DNA of 64,000 nt from Gammaproteobacteria bacterium (GTDB lineage: Bacteria > Pseudomonadota > Gammaproteobacteria > VBWC01): assembly GCA_006218035.1 (NCBI GenBank), contig VBWC01000001.1, positions 1 through 64,000 of the forward strand, written 5' to 3'. How positions within the stretch are numbered: the stretch's first letter is position 1; the number at the start of each line of letters is the position of its first letter. Made by a program: the position numbers and the translations under genes. The notes under the pieces are model-generated. The model was given only the letters and a program-made list of their open reading frames with translations, was not told where the DNA came from and searched no databases. Shown piece after piece: positions 7,382 to 17,968 of this stretch.

Positions 7382-8767
7382 TTACCCCGCCCCAAACCAC
7401 CCCAAACTCTCATGCAGCCTCACCACCTCGCCAATGATGACAAGCGTCGGGCCGTGGAATTCGTTCGCAGCGGCGCGTTGCGGAAGCTCTTTTACCGTGC
7501 TGACGATGACGCGTTGTTGCGGGGTCGTGCCCTGTTCAATCAGTGCGGCGGGCATCGCGGGTGACATGCCGTGTTGGATCAATCCGGCGCAGATGTCGGC
7601 CAGGCCGAGCAGGCCCATGTAGATGACGACGGTTTGTTGTGGCTGGACGAGTTCGGTCCAGTTCAAATGTACGGTGTCGTCTTTGCGGTGACCGGTGACG
7701 AATACGACGGACTGCGCGTAGTCACGGTGCGTCAGCGGGATACCGGCATAGCTCGCGCAACCGGAGGCGGCAGTGATGCCGGGCACGACCTGGAACGGAA
7801 TGCCTTCGTCGGCGAGTGTCGCGATCTCTTCGCCGCCGCGGCCGAAGATGAACGGGTCGCCGCCCTTTAAACGCAGCACGCGCTTGCCCTGTTTTGCGAG
7901 CCGCACCAGCGTTTCGTTGATCTCTTGCTGGCGCACGCTGTGATATGCGGCCTTCTTGCCGACGTACAGACGCTCTGCCTCGCGGCGTACCAGATCGAGT
8001 ATCTCCGGTGCGACCAGCCGGTCATAGAGCACGACATCGCACTGCTGCATCAGCCGGAGAGCGCGAAACGTCAGCAGATCGGGATCACCCGGTCCGGCGC
8101 CGACCAGATAGACCTCACCCAGCGCGGTATCGCGTTCCGATGCGGCCAGTGATTTTTCGAGCGCCGCCTCGGCCTGTTCATGGCGGCCGGCAAACACCAT
8201 CTCGGCGATAGGCCCTTGCAACACACGCTCCCAGAATTGGCGGCGCTCCTGCGGACGCTGGAAGCGCTGTTTGACCTGCGCGCGATAGCGGCCGACGAGT
8301 TCGGCGAGTTTACCGTAGGCTGTCGGGATCAACGTTTCCAGACGTGCACGCAATAGCCGCGCCAGCACCGGCGAGGCTCCGCCGGTGGATACCGCGATGA
8401 TCACGGGGCTGCGGTCGATCATCGACGGCAGGATGAAACTGCACAGGTCGGGGTTGTCGACGACGTTGACCGGAATGTTTCGTTTACGGCAGGCCGCGGC
8501 GATTTTTTCGTTGAGCGCGCGGTCGTCGGTCGCGGCGATGACCAGCCGCATGCCGTCAAGGTCGTCGTCGGAGTACGGTTTGTTACGATGCTGCGCGTCA
8601 TCCTGCTCGACCAGCGCGCGGCACTGCGGGCCGAGGCCGGGCGCAATAATCGTCACGCGTCCGCCGGCGCGCAATATCAGCGCGGCCTTGCGCGCGGCAA
8701 CGTCACCGCCGCCGATCAGTAAACACGGCTGCTCGCGGATTCTGAGAAATATTGGAAAAAATTCCAT
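7382..8767 (-). CDS. cysG: Siroheme synthase CysG (multifunctional)
   Basis: This 461-residue enzyme makes siroheme from uroporphyrinogen III for sulfite and nitrite reductases. The N-terminal part (about 1-200) is precorrin-2 dehydrogenase and sirohydrochlorin ferrochelatase with the NAD-binding LIGGGDVAARK and the AVSTGGASPVLARLLR segment, whose serine is the known phosphorylation site in Salmonella. The C-terminal part is the SAM-dependent uroporphyrinogen methyltransferase: VYLVGAGPGDPDLLT, LYDRLV, RLKGGDPFIFGRGGEE, VVPGITAASG and LTHRDYAQS. Length and domain order match E. coli CysG. I start at the ATG at 8767 (MEFFPIF), which aligns with the usual MD-LPIF start; a GTG at 8791 would add eight residues. 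It borders the accessory island. Confidence 0.96.
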   Translation of the reverse strand: MEFFPIFLRIREQPCLLIGGGDVAARKAALILRAGGRVTIIAPGLGPQCRALVEQDDAQHRNKPYSDDDLDGMRLVIAATDDRALNEKIAAACRKRNIPVNVVDNPDLCSFILPSMIDRSPVIIAVSTGGASPVLARLLRARLETLIPTAYGKLAELVGRYRAQVKQRFQRPQERRQFWERVLQGPIAEMVFAGRHEQAEAALEKSLAASERDTALGEVYLVGAGPGDPDLLTFRALRLMQQCDVVLYDRLVAPEILDLVRREAERLYVGKKAAYHSVRQQEINETLVRLAKQGKRVLRLKGGDPFIFGRGGEEIATLADEGIPFQVVPGITAASGCASYAGIPLTHRDYAQSVVFVTGHRKDDTVHLNWTELVQPQQTVVIYMGLLGLADICAGLIQHGMSPAMPAALIEQGTTPQQRVIVSTVKELPQRAAANEFHGPTLVIIGEVVRLHESLGWFGAG

Positions 8768-8809
8768 AGCCGCAATACCCTTCGGGCACACCAGCCCGCC
8801 GTGGGAAAG

Positions 8810-10783
8810 TCAGATCACGCGCTCGTTGCCGCCGTCCACCGGTAACTGGGCGCCGGTGGTCCTGGCGAACAGCGGGCCGCACATCTCGGCGGCGAGTTCG
8901 GCGACGTCCTGGCTGGTGACCTGGACCTTGAGCACGTTTCTGGTCTTGTACTCGTCGACGGTCAGGCCATAGGACTGCGCACGTGTCTCCAGTACCTCGC
9001 TGGTCCAGATGCCGGTATCGAACACGGCGTTCGGATGGAGCGTGTTGATACGGATGTTATCGCGACCCCACTCCAGCGCCGCGACGCGCGCGAGCTGGTT
9101 CAGCGCGGCCTTCGAGGCCGAGTACGCCGCGGCGCCGGGGCCGGGTGCGGGCACGTTCTTCGAGCCGATCACCACGACGCGACCGCCGTTTTGCGCCAGC
9201 TTCAACAGCGGATGACCGAGCCGCATCAGCGCCAGACTGGCGTCGACGTTGACGTTCATGACGCGCCACCATTCCTCGTAGTGCAGATCGGCGATGTTGC
9301 AACTGGGCGGAAACACGCCGGCGTTCAGCACCAGCATATCCAGCCCGCCGAAGCGCAGCACCGCCTGCTCCAGCGCGCGCTGCACCGACGCTTCGTCGGT
9401 CACGTCACAGATCAGCCCGCAATAATCGGGGCGATCAAGCAAGGTCGCGACCGCATCGTTGATGTCGAGGCCGACGACCGCCGCGCCGCGCGCGAGAAAG
9501 CTGTCGACACAGGCACGGCCGATGCCGCTGGCGGCGCCGGAGATCAGCACCACCTCGCCGGTAAATGCCGGCGGTTTGCCGCTCTTTCGCAGCTTGGCCT
9601 GTTCGAGATCCCAGTACTCGACGTCGAAGATATCCTTCTCCGGCAACGCGCGGTAACCGCCGAGCGCGGTCGCGCGCAGGATGATGTCGATGGTGTGGTC
9701 ATAGATGTCGCGCACGATCGCCGCGTCCTTCGCGGTGCGGCCGACCGTCAGCATGCCGAGCGCCGGGTCCAGCACGACACGCGGCGCGGCATCGAGCATG
9801 GTTTTGCCGACACCGGACAGCTTGTCGTTCACGTCAAAGTATTTTTTATACTGCTCGGCGTAGCCGGGGACATCGAGCCCGAGCATCGGCACGCGCTTGG
9901 TACGTATCACATGGTCCGGCGTCGCCGGCCCCTGTTGCGACAGGCGCGCAATGTCCGGGTGGCGCGCGAACGCGCGGCTCTTGGTGTCTCGCTGCGTCGA
10001 CAGAATCACCGGGCCACCGGCGAACTGCGAGATACCGGCGCGCAGCCGGACGATGTCTTGCAAATGCACCGGCACATCCGTGGGCGGCTCGGCCTGCACC
10101 ACGTCCCAGGCCTGCGCGTGTTTCAAATAATATTCGGCGCGGCCGACCAGTTCGATCATGCGCTCGTAGGACTCGCGCGCGGTCGCACCGAACGAGAAGA
10201 TGCCGTGGCTCAGCAACACCATGCCGACCATCCTGTCGGTCAGATAGCGCTCGATGAGATCGGCGCACATGCGCGCGAGGTCGAACCCGGGCATCACGTA
10301 TGGCACGATCAGCACGCTGTCGCCGTAGATTTCCCGGATACGCTGCTCGCCATTGGCCGTATTGGTTACCGCGATCACCGCATCCGAATGGGTATGGTCA
10401 ACGTACTTGAACGGCAGCACCGCATGCAGGATCGCCTCGACCGACGGCGTCGGCGCGGCCGCATTCGTCATGTGCGTCTTCAGTTCGTTGACCATCTCGG
10501 GGTCGGACAGCTCCTTGAGCTTCGCGAGTTTTACCAGATGATCGAGCCGCACCGGCGCGAAACCCGCTGCCTCGATGAACTCCAGATCCCAGCCGCTGCC
10601 CTTGACGTAGAGCAGCGCTTCTTCAATGCCCAGGATATTTTTTTCGGTGATCTTGACCGAGGTGTTGCCGCCGCCGTGCATCACCAGCGTCGTGTCACGC
10701 CCGAGCAGTCGCGACGTGTAGACACGCTGTTGCAGATCGCCTTGAAATCCGGCAGCCTCGATTTCGTTCCAGAGATTTTGCAT
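8810..10783 (-). CDS. Bifunctional class II aldolase / short-chain dehydrogenase
   Basis: This 657-residue fusion has two enzymes. The N-terminal class II aldolase/adducin domain (about 1-390) shows HGGGNTSVK, a zinc-type HTHSDAVIA pair and a second histidine in LLSHGIF. The C-terminal short-chain dehydrogenase (about 405-657) shows the Rossmann VLISGAASGIGRA, a NAG motif (LVLNAGVF) and catalytic YSASK. Such fusions resemble YuxG/RhaD-type proteins linked to rhamnulose-1-phosphate or related sugar-phosphate breakdown, coupling aldol cleavage with lactaldehyde oxidation or reduction. No sugar operon is nearby, so the substrate is unknown. Start chosen at ATG 10783 (MQNLWNEIE); a longer frame to 10876 would run into repeat DNA. 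Confidence 0.85.
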   Translation of the reverse strand: MQNLWNEIEAAGFQGDLQQRVYTSRLLGRDTTLVMHGGGNTSVKITEKNILGIEEALLYVKGSGWDLEFIEAAGFAPVRLDHLVKLAKLKELSDPEMVNELKTHMTNAAAPTPSVEAILHAVLPFKYVDHTHSDAVIAVTNTANGEQRIREIYGDSVLIVPYVMPGFDLARMCADLIERYLTDRMVGMVLLSHGIFSFGATARESYERMIELVGRAEYYLKHAQAWDVVQAEPPTDVPVHLQDIVRLRAGISQFAGGPVILSTQRDTKSRAFARHPDIARLSQQGPATPDHVIRTKRVPMLGLDVPGYAEQYKKYFDVNDKLSGVGKTMLDAAPRVVLDPALGMLTVGRTAKDAAIVRDIYDHTIDIILRATALGGYRALPEKDIFDVEYWDLEQAKLRKSGKPPAFTGEVVLISGAASGIGRACVDSFLARGAAVVGLDINDAVATLLDRPDYCGLICDVTDEASVQRALEQAVLRFGGLDMLVLNAGVFPPSCNIADLHYEEWWRVMNVNVDASLALMRLGHPLLKLAQNGGRVVVIGSKNVPAPGPGAAAYSASKAALNQLARVAALEWGRDNIRINTLHPNAVFDTGIWTSEVLETRAQSYGLTVDEYKTRNVLKVQVTSQDVAELAAEMCGPLFARTTGAQLPVDGGNERVI

Positions 10784-10819
10784 GGTTAGGTCGTTTTTAT
10801 GTCGTATGCCCAATTTTTT

Positions 10820-10941
10820 GTAGGGTGGGTTAGGCGCCTTGCGCCGTAACCCACCAGCCGTTGCGCAGCAACACAATACGGGTTGGTAATGTGCCTGGGG
10901 GCGATTGGCGGGTTACGGCCTGCGGCCTAACCCGCCCTGCA
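10820..10941. repeat. Intergenic inverted repeat (GTAGGGTGGGTTA type)
   Basis: Two short palindromes (GGTGGGTTAGGCGC-CTT-GCGCCGTAACCCACC and GGCGGGTTACGGC-CTGC-GGCCTAACCCGCC) bracket about 50 bases. The outer ends are inverted relative to each other (GTAGGGTGGG and CCCGCCCTGC). This layout looks like a small non-autonomous element (MITE-like). It lies between the aldolase fusion gene and the dispersed repeat before serS. Confidence 0.5.
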
Positions 10942-10958
10942 ATTCTTCATTACCTCTT

Positions 10959-11042
10959 CGTCATTCCTGCGAAAGCAGGAATCCAGTCGCGCTAACAACC
11001 ACTGGATTCCGGGTCTACGCTGCGCTTCGCCCGGAATGACGC
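10959..11042. repeat. Dispersed repeat, copy 1 (CGTCATTCC ... GGAATGACG)
   Basis: The unit opens with CGTCATTCCTGCGAAAGCAG, continues to GGAATCCAG, and ends CCCGGAATGACG after a CTGGATTCCGGG block. Related units occur at 12404-12477, 13442-13605, 20263-20345 and 20351-20573. The ends are inverted copies, so the whole folds back. Typical of short interspersed palindromic elements. Confidence 0.6.
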
Positions 11043-11050
11043 CTATTTAA

Positions 11051-12391
<1,341 letters not shown>

Positions 12392-12403
12392 TCAATCACG
12401 TTG

Positions 12404-12477
12404 TCGTCATTCCCGCGCAAGCGGGAATCCAGTACCGTAGGATTCCGGGTCGTCGCTACGCTCTGCCCGGAATGACA
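12404..12477. repeat. Dispersed repeat, copy 2
   Basis: A short copy of the CGTCATTCC...GGAATGACA element, with CGCGCAAGCGGGAATCCAG at one end and CTCTGCCCGGAATGACA at the other. It lies in the gap between serS and the DUF190 gene. Confidence 0.6.
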
Positions 12478-12497
12478 ACCTGTTGTTCACTTGATCC

Positions 12498-12806
12498 CTA
12501 TTCCGCCACCAGTCTTGCCGGCCAACTGACGATATGCCCCGGCTCGATGGTCGTGCTGAGATGCTCGATGATCGCTTGCACCTTGTCCGGCTCATCGAAG
12601 AATTCGACGATCACCGGCATATCCAGTCCGGTATCAAACAGGGCCGACGAATGCATCTTGCCGGACTTGCCGAAGCCCGAAATACCGCGAAACACGGTCA
12701 CGCCCCGGACTTTCTCCCAGTCGTGCAGCCGTTTGACCAGCGGATCGAGCTGCCCTTTTGCCTCGGTCAGGTAGATGCGCACCATGGTGACATCGATCTC
12801 GTTCAT
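12498..12806 (-). CDS. DUF190 protein, partner of the fluoride channel
   Basis: This 102-residue small cytosolic protein has the DUF190 pattern: MVRIYLTEAK at the start, LHDWEKVRGVTVFRGISGFG (GGxxGFG-like loop) and LPV-type MPVIVEFFDEPDKV. The family resembles PII-like proteins and is often encoded next to CrcB. Its ATG overlaps the crcB stop as ATGA, so the two are translationally coupled. The likely role is modulation of fluoride export, but this is inference from context. Confidence 0.88.
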   Translation of the reverse strand: MNEIDVTMVRIYLTEAKGQLDPLVKRLHDWEKVRGVTVFRGISGFGKSGKMHSSALFDTGLDMPVIVEFFDEPDKVQAIIEHLSTTIEPGHIVSWPARLVAE

Positions 12807-13177
12807 ATCTGTCTCCCGGCCAGCATTCCGGCCCACGCCGCGCCCAGGCACAGCAGGACACTGCCAGCGATATTCAACATTGCCTTCACCAGCGCGCCCT
12901 GCTCGACGAGGTTCAGCGTCTCGACGGAAAACGTCGAGAACGTCGTAAACGCGCCGAGCAGGCCGATCAGCAACAGCGCCCGCCACTCGGGCCCGAGACT
13001 CGAGCGCTCGAACAGCCAGACATACAAAAATCCCGCCGCCAGCGAACCCAGCACATTGACCACCAGCGTGCCCCACGGGAAGCCACGCCCGAGCAACGCG
13101 TATATGCCACTGGACATCCAGTAGCGCAACAGCGCTCCGGCAGCGCCTCCGGCGGCGATCATCAGTACCTGGTTCAC
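12803..13177 (-). CDS. crcB: Fluoride ion channel CrcB (Fluc)
   Basis: This 124-residue protein has four membrane helices. It carries GGAAGALLRYWM, the GTLVVNVLGS motif with the conserved Asn, and GLLGAFTTFSTFSVE with the phenylalanine track and sodium-site Thr/Ser. Fluc dimers export fluoride across the inner membrane. The start codon is GTG at 13177. I looked for a fluoride riboswitch in the leader and saw none. It forms a two-gene unit with the DUF190 gene (ATGA overlap). Confidence 0.93.
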   Translation of the reverse strand: MNQVLMIAAGGAAGALLRYWMSSGIYALLGRGFPWGTLVVNVLGSLAAGFLYVWLFERSSLGPEWRALLLIGLLGAFTTFSTFSVETLNLVEQGALVKAMLNIAGSVLLCLGAAWAGMLAGRQI

Positions 13178-13219
13178 GTACGGCTCCCGCGTTGCATCCT
13201 AAGCAAGTCCTGATTATGT

Positions 13220-13330
13220 GTCATTTCGACCGCAGGGAGAAATCCCGTTTTGAACCCCTCTGATGCCTGCTCGAGAGAGATCCCTCACTGTGTGCGGGAC
13301 AGGGATTTCTCGCTACGCTCGAAATGACAG
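13220..13330. repeat. Intergenic repeat (GTCATTTCGA ... TCGAAATGACA)
   Basis: The unit starts GTCATTTCGACCGCAGGGAG and ends GATTTCTCGCTACGCTCGAA followed by ATGACA, so the termini are inverted. The inside holds AGAGATCCCTC and CAGGGATTTCTCG. It is a different family from the CGTCATTCC repeats. It occupies much of the 440-base gap upstream of crcB. Confidence 0.5.
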
Positions 13331-13441
13331 GCTGCCACGCAGGATGCGGTAAACGCAGTGCACCGCATCAATCGCGAGCGACGCGTTCGTGCCTCATCGC
13401 ATCCTGCGATATCTGCCGGATATTGCGGAGCTCCCGCTATT

Positions 13442-13605
13442 CCGTCATTCCGGGCCGCGTATAGCGCGGACCCGGAATCCAGTACATCAGGTTACTTCAC
13501 CACTGGATTCCTCGGCGGCCATTCCCGACGCCGCTCCCGGTCCTTGCTCCCGGCAGGACTTTACCTCGCCCGTCCATGGGCTCGCGCCTGCGCGGGAATG
13601 ACAAG
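13442..13605. repeat. Dispersed repeat, long copy 3 with internal module
   Basis: The unit begins CGTCATTCCGGGCCGCG and ends GCGCGGGAATGACA. It contains an inner segment of about 50 bases (CGGTCCTTGCTCCCGGCAGG onward to CCGTCCATGGGCTCG, about 13538-13587) that reappears in inverted orientation inside the copy at 20351-20573. The module is therefore shared between two distant intergenic copies. Confidence 0.6.
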
Positions 13606-13616
13606 CCGGAAATGAA

Positions 13617-14969
13617 TCAATCTCCCGTTTTCTTCTGCCGATCCAACTGACGCAGCTGCGCGAGTTTCTCGGCTATCTTGATCTCCAGCCCGCGCGGTAC
13701 CGGATGGTAATAGCGGTTGACCGGCATATCGTCCGGAAAATAGCGCTCGCCGGCCGCGTAGCCCGCCGCTTCATTGTGCGCGTAGCGATAGCCCTTGCCG
13801 TAGTCCAGTTCTTTCATCAGCCTGGTCGGCGCATTGCGCAGATGCAGCGGCACGTCGAGCGACCCGTATTTCTGCACGTCCGCCTTCGCCGCGCCGAACG
13901 CGGTGTAAACCGCGTTGCTCTTCGCCGCGCAGGCCATGTAGACCACCGCCTGCGCGATGGCCAATTCGCCTTCCGGACTGCCGAGCCGTTCCTGTACGTC
14001 CCATGCGCTCAAGGCCAGTTCGAGTGCGCGCGGGTCGGCATTGCCGATGTCCTCGCTCGCCATGCGCACCACGCGCCGCGCGATATACAGCGGATCGCAG
14101 CCGCCGTCGATCATGCGCGCGTACCAGTACAGTGACGCATCCGGATCGGAACCGCGCACGGCCTTGTGCAACGCCGAGATCTGGTCGTAGAACATCTCGC
14201 CGCGCTTGTCGAAGCGACGCACGCCGCCGGTCAGGATGTCATTGACCAGTGCCTCGCCGATGACTTCGCGGCCGTGGCCCGGTTCGGCGAGGTCCGCCGC
14301 GATCTCGAGAAAATTCAGCGCGCGGCGGGCATCGCCGTCGGCGGCCTCGGCGAGCCGGTCGCGTAAGTCATCGGCAATCTCCAGCGGCCGGTCGCCCAGG
14401 CCGTGCGTCTTGTCGGTCAGCGCACGGTCGATCACCGCGCGTATGTCCGTGGCTTCAAGGCGTTTCAATACATAGACACGCGCGCGGGACAGCAACGCAC
14501 TGTTGAGTTCAAACGACGGATTCTCGGTGGTCGCGCCGATGAGCACGAAGGTGCCGTCCTCGACGAACGGCAGAAACGCGTCCTGTTGCGCCTTGTTAAA
14601 CCGATGCACCTCGTCGACGAACAACACCGTGCCCTGACCCTTGTCCTGCAACACCTGACGCGCGCTGTCGACTGCGGCGCGCACGTCCTTGACGCCGGCC
14701 AGTACCGCGGAGATGCTGATGAACTGGGCATTGGCGCGGCTGGCCAGCATGCGCGCCAGCGTTGTCTTGCCGGTGCCTGGCGGGCCCCAGAAGATCATCG
14801 AATGCAACCGGTCGGACTGGATCGCCAGCCGCAGCGGCTTGCCCGGACCGAGCAGATGCGTCTGGCCGGCAAAGTCCTCGAGGCGTTGCGGCCGCATACG
14901 GTCGGCGAGCGGCTGCGTTGCGGCCGCCGCCCGGGCGATGTTGTCGCGTTTGGCCGCCGTGTTACTCAC
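13617..14969 (-). CDS. rarA: Replication-associated recombination protein RarA (MgsA)
   Basis: This 450-residue AAA+ ATPase related to the DNA clamp loader acts at stalled replication forks. Visible motifs are [21 protein letters not shown], Walker [16 protein letters not shown], Walker [17 protein letters not shown], sensor 1 [10 protein letters not shown], and the C-terminal [25 protein letters not shown] and YPDDM-like [14 protein letters not shown] start at GTG 14969, which overlaps the lolA stop by eight bases; a TTG at 14981 is also open. It follows lolA and ftsK on the same strand, the common gammaproteobacterial ftsK-lolA-rarA order. Confidence 0.95.
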   Translation of the reverse strand: MSNTAAKRDNIARAAAATQPLADRMRPQRLEDFAGQTHLLGPGKPLRLAIQSDRLHSMIFWGPPGTGKTTLARMLASRANAQFISISAVLAGVKDVRAAVDSARQVLQDKGQGTVLFVDEVHRFNKAQQDAFLPFVEDGTFVLIGATTENPSFELNSALLSRARVYVLKRLEATDIRAVIDRALTDKTHGLGDRPLEIADDLRDRLAEAADGDARRALNFLEIAADLAEPGHGREVIGEALVNDILTGGVRRFDKRGEMFYDQISALHKAVRGSDPDASLYWYARMIDGGCDPLYIARRVVRMASEDIGNADPRALELALSAWDVQERLGSPEGELAIAQAVVYMACAAKSNAVYTAFGAAKADVQKYGSLDVPLHLRNAPTRLMKELDYGKGYRYAHNEAAGYAAGERYFPDDMPVNRYYHPVPRGLEIKIAEKLAQLRQLDRQKKTGD

Positions 14970-15609
14970 CGACCACGTCAACGCCCGGCGGCGGCACGAA
15001 CTTCAGCCGGGATGGATTGATGGCGGGATTGCGCCTCACATTCAGGAAGCGGATACGCGTTTCCTGGCCAAAGGCGTCGGTCAGTTCCATCGCGCGCAGG
15101 TGGTCGCGATCGAAGCCGAGCCTGATTGCCTCGACGGTGCTGTCTTTGGCGATCGGCTCCAGTTTGAACCAGGTCAGCCCGTCCGCGTCCTCGAGCTGAA
15201 AGATGTCGAACGATTCGTTGAGCGGTTGCGTGCTGCTCAGCAACTGTGCGGGCATGTCGCCCAGCGCCTGTTTCGCCTGCTTGACGATCACCTGTTCGAG
15301 GTCCGGATCGTAGATCCAGATCTTGTCGCCGTCGGCCAGTATCAGTTGCTTGTACGGATCGAGATAGTCCCAGCGAAACTTTCCCGGTCGCGACAGCAGA
15401 AACATGCCGCTGGCCTGACGCCGTTCGCCGGTCTGCGCGTCGATCTGTTCCTGTTCGAAGTTGGCCTCGATCGTCACCAGATCGGCAAAGTAACGCTCGA
15501 GCCGCGGCGGCATCGCGGTATCGGCGGCCAGTACAGCGGCGCATGGTATCAGCAGCAATAACAGGCACGCGCTGACGCGGCCGCGCGTGGATCGGATGGA
15601 TGTGTTCAT
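14962..15609 (-). CDS. lolA: Outer-membrane lipoprotein carrier protein LolA
   Basis: This 215-residue periplasmic chaperone takes lipoproteins from LolCDE to LolB. A signal peptide covers about residues 1-29 (basic start, then [18 protein letters not shown]). The mature part has the family pattern: [32 protein letters not shown] split over two strands, then [18 protein letters not shown] and FRLGF-like [21 protein letters not shown]. It starts only five bases after ftsK and overlaps rarA, so the three genes are one operon. Confidence 0.93.
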   Translation of the reverse strand: MNTSIRSTRGRVSACLLLLLIPCAAVLAADTAMPPRLERYFADLVTIEANFEQEQIDAQTGERRQASGMFLLSRPGKFRWDYLDPYKQLILADGDKIWIYDPDLEQVIVKQAKQALGDMPAQLLSSTQPLNESFDIFQLEDADGLTWFKLEPIAKDSTVEAIRLGFDRDHLRAMELTDAFGQETRIRFLNVRRNPAINPSRLKFVPPPGVDVVGE

Positions 15610-15614
15610 GAGCC

Positions 15615-17927
15615 TCAGCCTTCAGGTGGTGGGGGCGCCAAAACGTCGCGCGAGCCGTTTGATTCGAGCGGTCCGACCACGCCGGCCGCTTCCATCGCCT
15701 CAATCATGCGCGCCGCACGATTATAGCCAACCTTCAGGCGCCGTTGCAGGCCCGAGATCGACGCGCGGCGGCTTTCGGTGACGATGCGCAGCGCCTGGTC
15801 GTAAAGATCATCCTGCTCGGAATCCCCAAACACATCACCGTTGCCGGAGGCGTCGCCACCGTTTTCGGATTCGTGCAGGATCGATTCCAGATATTCCGGC
15901 GCGCCGGTCTTCTTCAATTCGGCGACGACCTTGTGCACCTCATGGTCGGCGACGAATGCCCCGTGTACGCGCACCGGCACGGCGGTGCCCGGCGGCAGAT
16001 AGAGCATGTCGCCATTGCCGAGCAGCTGCTCGGCGCCCATCTGGTCGATGATGGTGCGCGAATCGATCTTCGATGACACCTGGAACGCAATGCGGGTTGG
16101 AATATTGGCCTTGATCAGGCCGGTAATCACGTCGACCGACGGCCGCTGCGTGGCGAGTATCAGATGAATGCCCGACGCGCGCGCCTTCTGCGCCAGCCGC
16201 GCGATCAACTGCTCGACCTTCTTGCCGACCACCATCATCATGTCGGCGAACTCGTCGATGATGACGACGATATACGGCAGCGGCTGCAGGGTCGGCGGCT
16301 CCTGGCCCTCAAAAATTGTCTTGGCCAGCGGATCGGGCAGCGGCTTGCCTTTCTCCATCGCGTCGGCGACCTTGCGGTTATAGCCACCGATGTTGCGCAC
16401 GCCGAGCGAGGCCATCAGCTTGTAGCGCTTCTCCATCTCGGCGACACACCAGCGCAGCGCGCTGGCCGCCTGCTTCATGTCGGTGACGACCGGCGTCAGC
16501 AGATGCGGCACGCCTTCATAGATGGACAGCTCCAGCATCTTCGGATCGATCATAATCAGGCGCACATCGTTCGGCGTCGCGTTGTACAACAGGCTCAGTA
16601 TCATCGCGTTGATGCCGACCGACTTGCCGGAACCCGTCGTGCCGGCGACCAGCAGGTGCGGCATGCGCGCCAGATCGACCACCACCGGACGGCCGTCGAT
16701 CTCCTTGCCGAGCGCCAGCGCCAGTGGCGAGGCGGCCTCGTCGTACTCGCGCGACTTCAGGATCTCGCTGAGCCGCACGGTCTCACGGTGTTCGTTGGGA
16801 ATCTCCAGACCGATCGTCGACTTGCCCGGGATGACCTCGACGACGCGCACGCTGATCACTGACAGTGCGCGCGCCAGATCCTTGGAGAGATTGGTGATCT
16901 GGCTGACCTTGACGCCCGGCGCCGGCCGCAGCTCGAAACGGGTGATGACGGGGCCCGGATGGACGGACTCGACCTCGACCTCGACATCGAAATCGCGCAG
17001 CTTGATTTCGACCAGACGCGACATCGCCTCCAGCGCCGCGTCCGACATCTGCCGGCCGGACGGCTCGGCGTCGTCGAGCAGCGCCAGTGACGGCAGCTCG
17101 CTGTTCGCCGACGGATTGAACATCGGCACCTGCCGGTCCTTTTCCGCCCGTTCGCTGATTTCGATCTTCTGGATGACCGGCTCGATGCGCGGCGTCGGCC
17201 GGTTGATAACGCGGGTCTTCTCGACCGGCACAGGTGCCGGTGCCGGACGCGCGGCCCTGGCGCGGCGACGCTCCTGCCAGGTTTCCCATAGCCGCATCGT
17301 GAACTGCTGCGCCGCCGCCAGGACAATCAACGTGTAGCGCCCGGTGGCGTCCGTCACCTTGATCCACGACAGGCCGGTAAACAGTGTCACACCGGAAAGA
17401 AACAGCGCGAGCAACAGCAGCGTCGCACCGACAAAACTGAACAGGTGGACCAGGCCCTTGCCGACGGAATCACCCAGTATGCCGCCGGAGTTCAGCGGTA
17501 ACGACGAGGCCGGATCGGCAAAATGCAACGCGGCCAGCGCCGCGCCGCCGACCACGGTCAGCACGAAACCGGCGCCGCGCAGCGCGAACAAGCGGCTGTC
17601 GGCCGGCGCTCCGCTATTGCCGCCGCGGTACAACAGCCAGCCGGCGTAACCGGCCATCACCGGAAACAGGTAGGCGAAATATCCGAACAGGTACAGAAAC
17701 ACGTCGGCAAACCACGCGCCCACCACGCCGCCGCCATTGGCGATATCGCCACCGGTGCCGCTGTGCGACCAGCCGGGATCGGCGGGGTGGTAGGTAAACA
17801 GCGCGACGAGCAGATAGATCGCGATGGCGCCGAACACCAGCAACGCGCCTTCGCGCAGGCCGTGGCTGCCCAGAGGCTGGGCCCCGCCTTTTTTTAATAC
17901 CATCCGTGCCAAGACTTTACCCTTCAC
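15615..17927 (-). CDS. ftsK: DNA translocase FtsK
   Basis: This 770-residue protein couples chromosome segregation with division. The N-terminal region (about 20-200) has four to five membrane helices. A short basic/proline-rich linker follows. The motor domain has Walker [20 protein letters not shown], Walker [14 protein letters not shown] and the [21 protein letters not shown] segment. The C-terminal winged-helix gamma domain ([40 protein letters not shown]) binds KOPS. The linker is much shorter than in E. coli FtsK (1329 residues), as in many bacteria. Start is GTG 17927 with AAGGAG ten bases before; an ATG at 17903 lacks a ribosome site. Confidence 0.96.
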   Translation of the reverse strand: MKGKVLARMVLKKGGAQPLGSHGLREGALLVFGAIAIYLLVALFTYHPADPGWSHSGTGGDIANGGGVVGAWFADVFLYLFGYFAYLFPVMAGYAGWLLYRGGNSGAPADSRLFALRGAGFVLTVVGGAALAALHFADPASSLPLNSGGILGDSVGKGLVHLFSFVGATLLLLALFLSGVTLFTGLSWIKVTDATGRYTLIVLAAAQQFTMRLWETWQERRRARAARPAPAPVPVEKTRVINRPTPRIEPVIQKIEISERAEKDRQVPMFNPSANSELPSLALLDDAEPSGRQMSDAALEAMSRLVEIKLRDFDVEVEVESVHPGPVITRFELRPAPGVKVSQITNLSKDLARALSVISVRVVEVIPGKSTIGLEIPNEHRETVRLSEILKSREYDEAASPLALALGKEIDGRPVVVDLARMPHLLVAGTTGSGKSVGINAMILSLLYNATPNDVRLIMIDPKMLELSIYEGVPHLLTPVVTDMKQAASALRWCVAEMEKRYKLMASLGVRNIGGYNRKVADAMEKGKPLPDPLAKTIFEGQEPPTLQPLPYIVVIIDEFADMMMVVGKKVEQLIARLAQKARASGIHLILATQRPSVDVITGLIKANIPTRIAFQVSSKIDSRTIIDQMGAEQLLGNGDMLYLPPGTAVPVRVHGAFVADHEVHKVVAELKKTGAPEYLESILHESENGGDASGNGDVFGDSEQDDLYDQALRIVTESRRASISGLQRRLKVGYNRAARMIEAMEAAGVVGPLESNGSRDVLAPPPPEG

Positions 17928-17968
17928 GCAAAGAAGACTCCTTACTCACCGAATACTAAAAGAAATCT

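Noticed and set aside
9035-10789. Long open frame on the plus strand (over 580 codons).
   Set aside because: It lies opposite the aldolase-dehydrogenase gene, has a His/Arg/Asp-rich composition and no family motif. It is a GC-driven shadow.
13178-13220. Fluoride riboswitch upstream of crcB.
   Set aside because: The leader before the GTG start does not contain the conserved GG-GATGG and CTGATGA blocks in order. The upstream DNA is a repeat element.
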